From assembly GCF_036417845.1 (NCBI RefSeq), contig NC_089984.1, forward strand, positions 33,019,447-33,083,446: a stretch of DNA of 64,000 nucleotides, read 5' to 3'. Positions 1 through 15,200 of this stretch are shown one piece after another. Below the pieces are notes generated by a model. That model was not told where the DNA came from. It did no database searches and saw only the letters and a program-made list of their open reading frames with translations. The position numbers and the translations under genes are program-made. How positions within the stretch are numbered: position 1 is the first letter of the stretch; every line of letters starts with the position of its first letter. This DNA is from Apteryx mantelli. Its lineage: Eukaryota > Chordata > Aves > Apterygiformes > Apterygidae.

Positions 1-3000
1 CTTCTAACAAGCAGCAGCTCTGTCAAACACATCAAGAGCCAGCAAAAACCATGGAAGGCCAGTGCAAAGCTGAGGTTTACATGCTGTCCTCTTCCAAAAG
101 AGGCTTACTTCAGGAGTCTGAGAAAAACTTTTCCTGCACCTGGATCGGGTGGCCTTGCATTAGGCACTAATAACCGATTCCTTACCACTGTGCATTTTCC
201 CTAGATGTCAGCTGTCTTTCCATTAGTGGGAATGCTTGGCTGGTTCTGAGTGTCACTTCAAAAGTTTGCCACCTGCGGTAACTTGCCCAAGTCCGCAGAA
301 GAAGGAATAAAAGTGAAGTCTTCTGCTCCAGTTCTCTGCTTGACCCATTATACATTGGGGGATGGGAAGGACTCCTATACAATCCCAGCCCAAGCTGTGT
401 GCTGTTTTCTTATTCTCAACACATCAGCATACAAATTAACACCACCCAAATGCATAGGATAGGCCTGTTAGACCCTCAGAGAAGACCAATTTTTCACAAA
501 TCCTAGAAACTTAGTTTCCAGATTCTTAAAAACAGCAGGACAATTACACTAGATTATGAAGAAACTGAAGTGCTGAAAAAGCCACAGGAGACTATCAGAG
601 TCAGGGCAGAACTGCTCCACAGTCAGATTTTGTATTAGATTGGATTGTCTTTTACAGATACCGCCCAGATCTATTAATCTGTGAAAAGCATATTTACAGT
701 TGCAGTTGTAGGCAAATCTATAAAGGGTTTGCAGGTCTGTGTTTAATAATGCACTGGATTTTTGCCAACATCAATATTTGGCTTTGATGGAGGCAGGCAA
801 TAGACAGACTTCTAGCACCAGCATTCTTTAGAGCACCCCAGGCCAGTTGCTCAGCTGCTGTAAAGTAGCATAGAGCTGGCAAAAACCACCCAGCACGAGG
901 AACTCTGGCTCTGCCACTGACTCACAGGGTGGTTTTTAACCAAGACATTTCAGTTCTTTCCCCTTCTGCTTTCTACTGCACAGCACTCCTTGGGCCAGGG
1001 ACTCTCCCCAGGCATACAGAGGGCACCTAGCACAGAAACGATTTAACATCAGCAGAAACTTCCAGCACTACAGGGGTAAACTCATTGCAGTCCTTTATCT
1101 AGGCCAGACCGGCTGTACTTTTCAACATGGATGCTCTGCATTATGTCAGCTACAGCAGCTTACCTAAACTGAGGTTAGCTCATTTCAACCACAAGACAAC
1201 AAGGGGTATTTTACCCTGAAGTCAGAAGAGCCACAATTTATCCTGGATGCTCCATAGCCTCTATGCTTTCTGCTACCCTGAAAGGCAGTGGGCAAAATTT
1301 AAGCAGTTTATGTTCAGAGGCCATTTGTACCTAGAAATGAACTGCTGCTCTCAGGAGGTTTAACTCTGGACAGGGGCAAAGAATGCATCAGTCTTGCTCA
1401 TGTTCGTGTCTTGTTTTGGGTTTGGTTTTTTTTGTTTGTTTGTTTTTCTTTCTTTTTTTTTTCTTTTAAACTTAAACACAAGGTAAAGGGCATGTTTCCC
1501 ACAAGTCAGAGCACAGGCACTCAGAGCCACATCCCTTATTAAAGGGACATGCTGGCAGCGACAGAACTTCCCAAAACTTCCCTTTTTGGTTTTATTATCT
1601 GTCCCAGTGCACCAAGTGCATTGAAGCTACCAAGGTATATAGCAAAGTCATCACTGGAGAAAAGAAATAGCCGTTCCTGCTGCTATTTTGGCAACAAGAG
1701 CTAGAGAGATTTGTGCTGGTATCAGACTGTGGCAGTTTGGGGTACACAAACAGACCTTGCACTTGGGACTCTGCCTTTTGGGAAACAGACAAGGTCACTT
1801 CTAAAATTCTTGTGTACAGGAAAGGCCTTCAAGCCCCATGAGCTGCTATGTTGCCACTGGTAGGACCGTACCCTAAACACACCTGCAGCAGTATGCGCAA
1901 CAGAAAGGGGATGTCTGCCCACCTGGAGGGAGCAGAAACCTGGTGGTGGGCAAATGCAGACTTGCAGCCAAACACTTTACAATTTATTTTTTTCTTGAGT
2001 GCCCCCTTCATCTGAGCCCTGCGATTCTCAGGCGGGAAGCCTGGACTCTTCAGCGTCTCAGCAAGAGCACAAAATCCTCTTCGTTGGGCCTGGTCTTCCA
2101 AAGTAACATCTGGAAAAATGCCAACTAGGCCTTGATTCCCAGCCATATCACTGTGTAGTATATTTATTCACAGTATCTGTTAGGATGTTTTTCATAGTGT
2201 CTGTTACCAGATGTCTCTAAACTGGATGGAATTCCAGAGAGAACGTGATCTCTAGCAAACAAGAGATGTACACAAGATGAACGGAAGTCAGCTTATCTGT
2301 CTGTAGTTGCTGCTGTGTCTTTCACTGAGCGTCTCCTCTCCTGACTCTCTAACAAGATATTAGGACTCCCAGACAGCCAGGTTCAATTACCAGGGTGAGA
2401 TACAGCACATAAAGCTATACATAAAACGTTCTGATGTTACGACTGTCCCTCAGCAGATGCACTCACTGCATGGACAACAAGCGCCTGCAGACTATCCGCA
2501 TCCTCAGTGTTCCCTGCTCTAACAACTCTGCCGCCCTGCTCCTCCCATATTCAGTATGTCACATATTGCTCCATATTCTCAAGCTACTGAAACAAATAAG
2601 AGGACCACCTTCAGACACTCTAAGCCCAGTGTCCCCTCCTGAAAGTGCTGCCCAACTTTCCTGCTTCAATTTCTGGGAGCATTTCCTAAAGCAGCTCTTA
2701 TTGCTAGTGCACATAAGGCTGATGCTCTAGCCTCAGGCACAGCGACCCGAGTTCACCCTGCTCCCTCTCTCCCTCCTCTCTCACTGTACTTGCCTTATCT
2801 TCAGCTGACAACCCTTTGGGTAAATCAGCTTAGCGAGTTGGAAGGCCAGCTCCAGCGAGAGCTACCCCAGAATTAAACAACCCCTCAATACCTTAGCACC
2901 GCTGGATTGCCACACAGGCACCAGCCTACAGCACACTCTGTGGAGGGGAAACCAAGGGCAGCTGCCCTCATTAAAACCATCCCTAACTGCACTGAGGAGG

Positions 3001-3037
3001 AAGGAGAGAAGTCCTTTCCCTCACCAGGCTCACAAAC
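1..3037 (-). other. XPNPEP1: XPNPEP1 intron after exon 9 (continues off the left edge)
   Basis: I see no exon here. An old MIR-type SINE lies near 0.9 kb. A T-rich run (1419-1468) on the plus strand equals an A-rich run in the transcript. The rest is unremarkable unique-looking intron. Confidence 0.7.
893..985 (+). mobile_element. MIR-type (CORE-SINE) remnant
   Basis: The text contains TCTGGCTCTGCCACTGACTC, then a run resembling MIR's Asn-Cys-Leu '...cttgggcaagttacttaacctctctgtgcctcag' as AAGACATTTCAGTTCTTTCC. The order and spacing fit the MIR consensus I remember, in plus orientation. It is heavily diverged. Confidence 0.5.
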
Positions 3038-3248
3038 CTTGGGGACAGCTTCAGTCAGAGCATAGCTGGCTTTGTCACTGAGCCATACTTTCTCCCTGGG
3101 TGAGAGGCCTGCGCCAACAGCCTGCAGCTCTGTCAGGATTGATCCGTAGGGCACCACCTGGATTTTAAACTCAGGCTCCAGGGTGGAGTCAAGCTGTAAG
3201 TGTTCCCTCACGGCTGGGTCCATCACCCGGTCACCATCAATGAAGAGC
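3038..3248 (-). CDS. XPNPEP1: XPNPEP1 exon 9 (last exon in the window)
   Basis: The 211-bp exon has acceptor TTTCTCAG|GCTC and donor CCCAAG|GTTTGTG. It codes [20 protein letters not shown], then [18 protein letters not shown] and [20 protein letters not shown], ending VPK. It leaves the frame between codons. The next exon, which opens the run toward the catalytic domain, is beyond the left edge. Confidence 0.96.
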
Positions 3249-6200
3249 CTGAGAAACAAATCAGAAAGAGCAGATAGGTAGGCCCACATCTGACAGAGGT
3301 TTGAATAAGGGAGGAAGAAGTAACCACACTGCTCTGGTGATGTTTAAGAGACAGAAGAGATTGTTAATTATGCTTTACAATTTCCTCTAGATTGTTTTAT
3401 CCACTGGCCTTCACACAGCTTGAATCCTGCATTGAAATTAAGACACACCACCCTGCTGAGGGGAAAGGAGCTGTTATTTTTGTTTGTATGACATATTCAA
3501 AATGGCTGCATCCCATAACCACACTTCAACCAGGAGAGAGCGACAGAGGCATGTAATGGCTGTTCTCTAATTTTTAAGGGCAACATCTGGAAGGAGAAAA
3601 ATCTACTGTTATTATAAGCACCACACTGTTCTTACTTTATACTGAATTGGAAACTTGAGCTCAACACTCGCATACAGGCTGTACTCACACAGCCAGGTTT
3701 TACTCCAGACGCCTCCAGCTAGCAGCTCTGAGGTGCCTCTAAAACATTTGTGTTTGCTGAGGCTCATTACAGGGGACAGCTAGGGGAAAGCAGCTTTACG
3801 GCATAAACCAGTCCTGAAACCTTTCGACACAGTCCCTTCAGTTTTGAAGTAACTCATCAATGACATTAGAGAGAAGTTTTCCAATGTGCAGGCCAGTGTT
3901 GGCTCTCACCCACATTTCACCTAGGGCTCCAAGAGCCCTCCACATTATCTCAGGGTGACAGAGAGAGGTCAGCCATCCCGCCCAAGATCACCCAGCAAGT
4001 CAGCCGAGGTACTGGGGAGCACAGTGGAGTTCTTGCTTCCCTTCTCCTAGCTCTGATCAGTGGAGGAAAGTAATTAATGCTGAAGACAAAAGTGCTCAGA
4101 AGGGACATCAAAGCAGCCTGGGTGTAGGCGGTTTTAAAAGACAGAGTGTACTGCTAGAACAGATCTCCCACAGAAGAATGCATCTTGGGGGACAGAAGAG
4201 GGGAGGAAATACAAGTACCTGATTGTGTTCATTCCTATGATGGCATATGCAAAAAATACAGGATTGTACTCAACATCAGAGCCTCGGAGGTTGAAGAGCC
4301 CTGGAAAATAAAAACGTCAAGAATCAGGGTCCTGATTCATCCTTTGTAACACTAGAGAAGGCCAAGAATAAGCTCAGCAAAACACAGTCAAGCAATTAGC
4401 TGGCATGGGTGCAGGCAATGGGTCCAGCTCCCACATCCTGCTGCCTTTCAGGCAATCCTGAGCTTTTGCCAGGAGATGGCACCAGAACTGCAGCTTGAAC
4501 ACTGACATCCAGGAGGGAAATCAGGGTCCAACTTTCCAAGGAAGGGCCTGACTTGGAAAAAAGCAGATATTGTCAAAAAAAGACATGGACATGCATTAAA
4601 AAATATATAAGTATTTGCTCTTTCCAGTCTGTGCAGTGTGATAAGAGCTCACTTCAACAGCCAGAAAGCTTTAAAGTTACAAAAGAAGATAACACTTCAT
4701 CTAATCCTTCTTTTGATACTTGAGAGAAAGGAGACACAATAGGCAAGACCAAAATACTCCAAAAATGCATCTCATTTGGGTGCCTCCAACATCTCAAATG
4801 CGGACTTCACAGCCTTAGGTTCTTTTCTCTCTCACAACTCCAGGCAAAGTCAAGAGGAGAAGGATATGTTCAGAATCTCCAAACTCCCAATTTTAGGGTC
4901 AAATAAAAACCCCAGGGTATCCAATTAGCTGAAATGAGTTACTTGAGGCAATAAGGCCAGCCAGCAGGACAGCTGGGAACAGAACCAGCATGTCCTAAAT
5001 CACAACCAGCACTGTATTCAAACTGTGCAAATTCTGCCACGAAAGTAAAAATAGAGTTTGATCCTCCCCAGGGAAGGAGTAGGTCACTTGAAAGCAGGAA
5101 AGAGTCACAAAGAACTCTTTACTGCGCGGGTACAAACTTCCTCACTCATCCGTTTCTCAATGCAGCAAGGAGGCAACAGCCTCGTTTTGTGGCCCTCTGT
5201 TTCTGTCTCCAGAAGCTTGTCTGGAGTTTAATATAGTGAATTTAATTAGATAAAATTAAAGCGTCCCCCCTCAATTTAGAAAAGAAAATCTACCAGGCAC
5301 TTGGCAGCAAGTTCCTCTCATGACCTCTTCTGGTTCATCTTAAAACCCTTGATTCATAACCAAGCTTGGCTTTGCTGGAGACATTTAATCTGAAACCACC
5401 TCAGGGCAGCAATTTATCATTAATTTAATTGGAGATGTGCCTGAAAAGGTGAGACAGAATCTCTGCTCACACAGGCCTCCCCAGGGAGGAATCATATTTG
5501 CTACTCTCGGAAGTACTTCTTTCATGAAACAAGCTCTGTGCTCAGCGTCCCAGATCCAGGAGAGCCTACAGACCTCAGCAAGCTGGCTTCTCCCCGTGCT
5601 GGAGGCTTCGCGCTGGCTGTGCCGGAGCTAAGAACACACTACCTTTATTTCTACCATTTCAGATCAGACATGGGGCACATGCATTAACAGCACACTCCGC
5701 CAGTGCTGGCATTCCCGTTGCACCACTCTGGGTCTTGGTGACTTTTGCTAACATTAATCAGCAGAAATCACTCAGAGGCATGGATACACAAAACTAGCAA
5801 CAACAGTCCCTGGGGAACCACTGCCTTTTCTGGCTACACTCCCTTCCTACACACTGGGCAGGGAGCCAGGGTGTAGAGACCTGGTTATCCTGGAGCCCCA
5901 GACACAGGACTCTCCAGTCGGACCCTCGGATCAGCTTCCCTCCTGGGCTGAAATGATCTGGAAATACGAACTGAGGCCTGACTTACTTGTTTTAACCCAA
6001 GCATTTGCTGAACACTGCAGAGGTAAAGACTGATTTTAAAAGCCATGAAAATTATGAAGAGGACTGTGAATGCTGTATACCCCACCCTCGCCTTATGTAT
6101 ACAAAGCCACATGTTGCATTGTTTTGTTTATAGCCCAGCCTCCACAGCAGAAAGTCTCCATCATCCCATAGGGTGAGGCAGCATCAGGATATCTTACAGC

Positions 6201-9200
6201 CAGAAAATCTCACAGGTTGGGTTTTTTTCATTCAAACTGCTTCAGGCTTTATACATGACCTTCCCTTCCCCTTACCTGGGCTGTTTTTCAAAGGTGGTGA
6301 TTTGTTGCATATCCTGGGCCAAAAAAGTATTCAAGAGCTTCATCGGTTTAAAAAGGCACTGTATAGAAATACAGACTCATGGCTTGTGACCAAATTTCTT
6401 GACTGCACTTGATACAAGTTAATTGACCTCTAACAAATACATTGGTTGTATTGAGTGTCTCACTCTGGCAGGGTTCTTCCTTTCCCAGGAGGAAGGAAGT
6501 TTATTTGGAGGAAAAACTGAGAAGGGAGGTGCAACAGCCCAGGCCAACTGCAAAGACTTACATGCTACTTCATCCAAGGCTGTTACCACAAACCACAGCA
6601 CTTTCCTCTCAGCCATTTTTGAACGGAGGGCTAGGATTTTGTCTCTCCAGCTGACCCCTGCAAAACACAACATGAAAAGCTACAGTCACCAGCTTTACTG
6701 GGATGGTGACAGAAGCACAGACTGACGCATTGGATTTTGGAGGTGTTCAAACACAGTGTGCTTGGCTTGTGCTCCTCACTCCTGCCCAATGACTGATATG
6801 AACCATCTCAAACAAGCTTCCTCCTCTCTAAGACATGAATTGTTTTGAAGCTAACTTCCAGAAAGTGGTTATTTGAAGCTGAGGTCAAAGGGGCCATTAC
6901 CTGAGGTACGATCACCTTCTGGACTGAATCACAGTGGATCATGTTGGGCTGCAATAGTGTTTTTCCTCACTATTTTGTAATGGAAAAGCAAAATGGGAAG
7001 GGCAGTAGAAATATCTCCTGACTCTTGGGACTTGAGCTTCTCACCTGTGTAACTCAGGTCCAATGTGATGAGAGGCTTGCAGGGGCGCTGGGGACAGTCT
7101 GCCCAGATTGTATCAATCAGGTTTTCTTTGACAGGCACAAGATCGTGGCCAGCACTTTTCAGGGCTTTGGACATCCTCTTCCACTGGTCTGCCAAAGGGA
7201 AAAGAGTCAGCAGTGGTGACTTTAAAGAACACACTGGCTGAACAATAGCCCCAGTCAAGGGGGGAAGTCAAGAATCTGAGCCCCCTCCTTTCTTCTCAGA
7301 CCATCCTCCTTCCCATCCTCTTAAAAAACAAAGAAAAAGCTATTGAAACTACGGACCCACAACTGCAGCCACTACAGTCAGCAGCAGGTACAGAACCTGA
7401 GTCCTTGCAGCCCTGGAGCCTCATACTTGAGCTGAAGAACTACTGCCCCAGCTGGAAGACAGAAGTCACTGGAAGAAGACGCTCCAGAGGCTGCCATAAG
7501 GACATCCTCCACCCCAGGGCAATGAAGAACCACACTAGACCTAAGCTAGATGAGGGCTAGGGTGGACTTCCACATAGCCACAAGTCTGATTTTTAGCCTT
7601 AGATCTTCCCTTGCCTCCCATGGTCTCTGAACTGAGCTCCAGGTTCTGAAACATGGATAGACGGATGGATACACGTTCATCTGATACACATGGTGCCTCT
7701 CCAGGAACACGCTTCCTACAGGGAGAGCTGCAGAGACCCTGAGCACCCCAAGCAGACCAAGCATGGCAAGTTTTGCCTGGGTGTTCTGGCTCACACACAT
7801 GCTGGCCAAGGCATTCAGCATCTTTGTGTTGAAGTGCCCATGACAAGCCACAGCACAGACAAAAGGAGGTGGCTGGGACTCTGCTTTCCAGGTAAAGTCA
7901 CCGCAAACCCAGACAGTAATTCTCACCCCTTGTGTTTTGGAGCATGTCAATGAGCTGCTGCGGAGCTCTCATGATACATGCCTAAAAACCAAACTGGTTT
8001 GTAAAACAGTTTCACCCTCCACCACCTCTGGGTGAAAACATGGCAACTTTTAGCTGTATAGCATCACACAACAGCTTGGTCAGGGATGCAAGGAAGCAAA
8101 ATCCAGTTACCCAATCCAGAGTTATAAAATAAAGTCAAACCAACCAGCCGGAATAATGAAGGGGTCCACTCCCACCTTCGAGCCTTCTGGGAGGACGCTC
8201 ACTAGCCAGTCCTCCTGAGTCGGTGTATCTTTCAGACCTGCATGGATAAAAGAGGTTCAAAGAAGCACCCATGCTGAAGCGTTCCCACACTACCCAAAAA
8301 GTCAGGTCCAAGCTAACATTTCAGACACGTCTACTAATGTAGGTCTGCACTCATGGGCAAGAAGAGTTGCAGGACCTTAAAGCAGGAGCAGTACTGTACC
8401 CAAGATGTTCCTAAACCCCCACATGATGGAGTGTTCCTACAGCCCAAGTTGCGCCACATGAAAAGTGACCAGTGATTGCTATCTGTGTGTTAGCGGAGCA
8501 GCATCCCAGCCGCCTGCATACCCATTTTCATGAGTGTCCAGTTGTTATCCATCTGATGTGCAGCTTGCAGGAAGTAACGTCCATCCGTCCACATGGCTGC
8601 ATGCTGTTCGGTTACAATGGCAGTACCTAAGCAGGAAGGCAGAAAGATGTGGCTAGAGAGAGGCGGACAGCCATCGTGCAGAGACACAGATAGCAGTGGG
8701 TGTGTTTCAAACACACCTGAATTCCCCGGAAGGCAGCTCTGCTCATTGTTCAAATGTTACTCGAGTTTCAGTGGAAATATTCACTGTTTCCCCTATACTA
8801 TGATCTTCCAAGTCCCACTATGGACAGTATGCACAAGGGCTCAGCTTAATGAATTGCCTCAGAAGAATTCAACTTGAACAGAGCTCAGCCAGTTACTGCA
8901 ACTCAAACAAGGCTTTCCAAACCCTCTTAATAGAGATCATGGTTTTCACTTGACTGTTGTCACACTAACACATACTGGGCACAACCAGACTCCATCCCAT
9001 CTTCTTACAGGGAGGAAGCCCAAGCTCTGGTCACCCACAAGAGACAGCTGTTACTAGGCTAGCAGACATGGGATGCATCCCTTCCCAAATGTTACAGCTG
9101 TAGCACGGATGGCTGAATGGGAAATATGAACATAAACTTCTGCTGATTTCAGTGACTGTCCCATTCCACTGACACTTTTGTGGAAGCAATACGCCTTACA

Positions 9201-12200
9201 GAGCAATGAAAGACAGCTGAGGTGCAGTAACATCTCAGCAAGACTCCTTGCACTCTGAGTGCCTTGCCCTTGGCTATTTAAGAAACTCAGGGGCACAAAC
9301 AAACTGAATCCTGGTCTTTGAGTCTCTGCATCTTGACCATCTTTTCCCTCACCTATGTGCAGAGACTGAAGCCCAGCTTAGTAGACCAGAGTTTTCAAAT
9401 GTGAATTCATTGCCTTCTAAACTCCCCCAACACAAACCCCGATTTTAAGCTGCTTGAGCCTGAAAGGTGTGAAACAAAAGTGTTTTCTATCAGGAAACAC
9501 AAGGTGAGCCCATGTGAAATCTCACTGACTCACCAAGTGCTAGACTAGGAACACAGACCTTCCAAGTACAGAATGGTATCCCAAAATAGAGATCAAGGTT
9601 ATGAAGAGGCCATGCAGAAGGCATGAAATTAATACAGGATTCATTTTATCCATTAGCAGCAACCTGCAGCCTTGAATTTATCACCTACCACATGGGGTCC
9701 CAGCACAGCTCCTATGAGCTGATGAATGGACCCTCCAAACAGATAGACAGCAGCATTTAACCCAATTTACAACTGGGGGAACAGAAAAACCTAAAGTGAC
9801 TTGCCAACAATCACACAGTAGAGTCAGCTACAGAGCTTAGGGTACAGCTAGGATAAAAACTAGGTCTCTTGACACGCAGACCTATCCTACAGCCAAGAAA
9901 ACATCCTGTCTCTGCAAGATAAGCAAACTTTTTCCACAAAGCTCAGTTTCCAAATGCAGTGCTTCTGGCCCACTCTCTGTTTAAATAGAAGGGCTAAAGT
10001 CATCTACTATTTACCCTAACCCAAAGGGGCAATGTAAAAGCTGATCATGCTGTCTCCACATCAAAAGAAATGAACATAGGCTACAAGCACCACATTAAAG
10101 AGTTAACAGGATTTCACTTTATGAGAGGTTCATTCAGGGGTCAAACATTTTCTGAAAATTTGTTATTGCACTGATATTACATAATTCCAGTGGGTAGCCA
10201 AGACATAATTTTGCAGATGCTGAAATGAGAACAGTCCAAGCAAGCCAGATAGGTTTCCTTTTCCATCCTACATCCGTGCCATGAAAGGGACCTTTTCTTT
10301 ATAGGGGAATTATGCACAGTAGCAAGAACCCAAGGTCTGGAAAGGTACCTGCAGAGCCATCAAATCCAGAGATGAATGCCCGTCTGCAATCACAGGGTGC
10401 AATGTACTCACTCTGGAAACAAAAGAGGCAGCAATTATTTCTAGCAGCAGAAAAAAAAGAAAAAAAAGTCAGCTGATGACAAATACTTTGATAAGGCTTT
10501 TCTCCTAAAGGACGCCGCAGAGAAATAAATGAGTTAAAAAAGCCTAAACTCTATTCCACTGGAACATTTAATCATCTGCGATTATACTGCATTTATGTCC
10601 AAATGCCTTTTTTTTGTGTGTGTGTGTGTAGGGAAAAAAAAAAAAAAAAAAGCTGCAGCACTTTTCTCCCACAGACTTCTGCAAATACTGAAGTGTTTCA
10701 GAGCTTGCAGATGTTTATTTCACATTCAGCCTCCCCTTTGGGCAACAAACAAATGCTGCCTTTGAAGCTGCAATGTGAAAGGAAGAGAAACCAGAAGCGC
10801 TCCTTGATCTTGGAGACCAGAGTAATCAGCACATCAAATCTGTAAAATTCACTACCTCCACTGAAGTCCCCTCGCTGGAATTTATGAGAATTCCTTTAAG
10901 ACTTTCTTTTCCACAACAATGACATTAGAAGAAAGCCATCAAGGTGGTGAAACTATAAAACCTTTAAGCCCTTAGGACCTTTCATAATTAGATACTGATC
11001 CTTTCGCGTCTTCCTTGACTGCTCAAACCGAGACTGCGCCAGAAATCACCAGATTATAGTTTGGTGGGTGAGAGGGAATCAAGGACTGCTAGTCCTTCCT
11101 CACCCCAATTCCACCACAACCTGTGTTTGTGGGCACTTCTGTTGGCAGCGTTAAAGAAGAGCCTGAGGATGTGCAGATACCCTATATCCACAGAGGCTGT
11201 CAAAATGAAAAGAAGAACAACTACACCTTGAAACGGTCCCCACATCCTTTTTAATGGGATCCATTCTCACAAGATCAGAGGTCAGAACTGCTGAGCAGGC
11301 CTGTTAATTAACTCGCACAACTCAGCAAATCAACTTAATCTAGGCTGGCAGTGCTGCTGTTCGAGCTGCAAAACCCCTGGCGCAGAGTACCTTACAAACG
11401 GTCTGAAGCCAACGTCTGTCCCTGTGCACGTACAGCTCCTCTGCCCTCAGCTGCGCTGCGGCAGGAGAAACACTTTGGAGGCTGAGCTGAGAAACCAGCC
11501 CGATTCTCAGATGGCTTTAGTTCCCACTGTGATGGATACTGCACTTCTCTCTCTGGCCATGGCTATTTTTAAATTGCCTGCTCATCAGAAAATACTCCCA
11601 TTAAATCTGTTACTCTTCACAAAGAAGGAGGAAGGTTCAAAAGCACAGAAGTGAGTGAGAAGCACAAATCGTGGCAGCTCTCAATCACCTGGGACCAACA
11701 CCCAATTTCTGCCCCAGAAGAGGCACCAACCATCCCCCACCAGCCTGCCAAAACTGAGCCTTGGGGCAGCAAAACCCATGGCCCAAGCCAGGATTTAGCA
11801 GAGTGGGTTTTTTGCTCCTGGCTGCCAGGGAAGATGCCTAGGATCTGCTCCCAAGAAATCCTCTATTTTACCCCACCACTAGTGAAAATTGACAGAAACA
11901 GGGCAGGTGTCGAGAGCAGTCTAGTTCCCTGTGGCTCTTCCCGTCCAGCCCTGCAGACCCTGCAGGGCCGTGGCACCGACTCAGCAGCCATGGGGGGAAC
12001 AGGGGTCAAGACAACCACCTTGGAAAATGATGACTTGCCCCCTGCACACCTCCTGCTGACAGGGTGAGCCCATCGCGGTCCACCACAGCACTGCCATCAC
12101 CACTCACCCTCTTGGAAAGAGCACCTGAGGCATCAGCCGACAGGCAGGAAGAACAAAGTCATCCCAGGAACAGAATCAGGACCCAAACGCCAATTTCCCA

Positions 12201-15200
12201 CGGGTGCTTATCTCAGAGCGGCAGGATGGCACGTGAAGGCCCAAGTCCAGCCTCGCTGGGAGTGATTTCCCCCCACTTCAGCATTTCCTACTGATTTTCA
12301 GCCTGCTGACTGCTACAATTCCCCTTCACTGTATCAGACACCCAGCTCACAGTCGGGGAACCATCTCCCAGGGTCCGATGCCTAAAGGAGACGCTGGAAA
12401 TTTCCTGTTGTAGATCATATCATAAAGTACATCTGAAATCACACCAGCAGTTTCTCTTCCCTTTCTCTTGATCTACCCAGCAGAGAGACTGCAGGCTGGT
12501 TTGCTTATGCAGATAAACAACTTCACATTCGCAGGAAGGATTAAGGCTGAGCTAGCTGCATTAACAACACAGAACAGCGAGATAAGATGCACTGTCATTT
12601 TAAAAGGTTTTTTTTTTTTAAATCTACAAAGAGGAGGAAAAAAAAAAACTACCAGTCTTATATCTGCTTAGCTAAAGCTTACCTAAACTAACAAGGACCT
12701 TGATTTGGTGGGAAATAACTCACACTGTCCCATTTGCAGACAAATCCAGGGACTGTTTTAAGAATTTACAGCAAGTCAGTGGGACTAGGAGGGATCTGGA
12801 AGAAAGACAGTTCATTCATCCGTCAGTGTGAATTCCTGCACACCCCTCCTGCCCTGTCCACCTGTTCTGTTCCATACAGCAACCCCGACTGTGCGAAGAT
12901 GAGCATGTATTTTGCAGGGGCTAAAATTACAAGGGGAACACCTGTGGACGCCACGCAAAGCACAGGCCGCAGCACGATCAGAACAAAGTATTTCCCTGGG
13001 GCTTGTCTTGCAGCCCTGGTGGCCTTCACCCGGCCCTCTCCGGGCCTTTTGTGGCTGCTCTCCACCATACCTGTCGGTCTGGGACCTGCAGTCAAAACTG
13101 GGGGCTCCATCACAGAAACCCTGAGCTAAGCCAGGAAGAGCCCGAAGAGATGAGCGGTGCTTCTCACAGGAGTTTGCATGGTTGGGGCATTAACATGCCA
13201 AAGCTCATTCTGTCCAGGGCGTTCTAACGTCAACCAAGAGCAGCAATGGAAAGAGCAGCTCACTGCCCTTCGAGCTATGACACTGATGCCCTACCATTAA
13301 AGAACAAACACTGCTGTGTACTTGGAGGAGGTTGGTATTCGCTGCCAAAAACCTAACCGTATCAGTAAGATCTGGAACAGGTCAGTGCAACCTGTGCAAA
13401 AGTCATCGCCTCTACTGCTTTATAACTCTGCTGATTCCTCAGCTCAGGACAGTGTGTGTCGGAGGAGCCAAACATGAGCAGAAGATGGCATCTCCGCCAA
13501 TCCAAACATGGGGCCCTGAGCCGGACAGGTGTTTCCTGGATGTGGAAGACCAGCCAGATCCGACCAAATTTATTTTCGCTATTGAGTCAAGGCCTGGGGA
13601 GCTGGAGCCAACCCCAGTTAAGCTGTGATTGGCTCGAAAACCAAGCTCCAACCCAAACATCATTCCCTCACATCAAGAGGAAAGCTCCTCCAATCTCTGA
13701 ACATGCCCACATGAGCAAACTCCAGATTCAGTGGGAACTGGGTGACACTACATAAAAATGGATCCTGCATTCACCATTGTAACACCCCAAATGCTTAGAC
13801 AGGCCTTTTTAACTGAACCATAAAGGAATTAGGTGCCTCATTCCCGACAGCCCAGCACTTCATGTTCCTCTGACAACTCCAGCCACAAGATCCACCCCAA
13901 CATCCACAGAAGTAAGCGGGACTCTTTGCACAGACTTCAGCCTGCTTTTGAGCGGGACTGCTCTCCTTGCCCACCAGGCTTTGGACTTCACCGGCATCAA
14001 AAGTTCCAAAAATAAAAAATATAAATCAAAGCAGCAGACATTCAGGGCTGGCTAGAGGAGCCACAAATCTAGGGTATTAGCAGCCTTGGGTAAGCCAGAG
14101 TCAGAGCAGACTGTGTTGGAGAAGCTCTGCAAGTCTTTTCAGCTCCTTATACCACTAAACATGGAAAGCAAAAGATATGATTGGTGGCAAGCCTCTGGTA
14201 GTATTAAAAAACTAAGCCTTTTGGCCTTGGCAGGAAAAATAATATTAAAAACATTAGAGAGCTCAGAGCTCAAATATCCAAGTTTCAGTCAGCAAGACAC
14301 CCTCCATTCCCAGGGATGTTACAAAAAGAAGTCAGTCAGCAAGTTGCAGCTTCGGGACCTAATAGCATCAGTCCAATCCAGGGGTTTCTTTGCAAGCAAA
14401 AGGGGAATAAAGTTTTCCCCAGTCTAAACCCTCTGTCAGTACCGCAGGGGGGGAAACTGTTTGTTGGATGAGTACTCTGACATGGATCCCAGCACAGCCT
14501 CAGGAACAGCTGAGGGAGGCAAGAACAGCAATAAATAGCTTGGCTATGGAGAAGAAATGGCTCAAGCCACCAAAAGCTTTGTATCATGAAACCATGGCCT
14601 CTGAGTCACGGAAGGAAGAGCAGCCTAAGAGCAAAACTTAACTGCAGATCTGTAAAGCTCTTATTTGCATGCAGGGAACAAACCCTTTCTTGGAACATGG
14701 GGAAGCTGAAAACCTCAGCTCATCACAATTTACCTGCAATCAGTAAGCCTGTTCTGGGATCCACAGGTTTCCAGTGTCTAAAATTGCACCAATTCCCAAA
14801 CTTCACAGACAAAACCCTGCACTAGCTAGTCAGGAGGTGCCAGAATCAGCAGCTTTTAGTAATCATTTCCACTTAGATGGATTTGCTCTGCAGAGAAACC
14901 TGACCAACTTGCCCGGCAGGAAATAGCAACACAGGGCTCTCTGCTTTACTGCACTCTGTCAAGGAAAAAGAGAGCAACAGAAAAACCCAGGAGTCCTGAG
15001 GGTCACATTCTTCAACTCACATGACAGCATTTAGTGTCTAGTGAAATGAAACCAGAGTTATATATGGACAGAGGCAGCTTGAGGGAGGAATGCAGCAGAC
15101 AATAGCAGCTGCAGAAAACGCCTCCCCTCTACCTGCCCGAGTTTGGATCTCTGTGAGAGGAAACATGATGCTGCACATTTGGTCTCAGGGCACAGGCAAG

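Noticed and set aside
1-3037. Search for XPNPEP1 exon 10 (the DHRCC...AKAVKN region)
   Set aside because: No matching text with splice borders was found, so the exon is taken to lie beyond the window.
11651-12067. 138-codon plus-strand frame in XPNPEP1 intron 2
   Set aside because: No recognisable motif, antisense to the gene, and no flanking splice pattern that makes sense.
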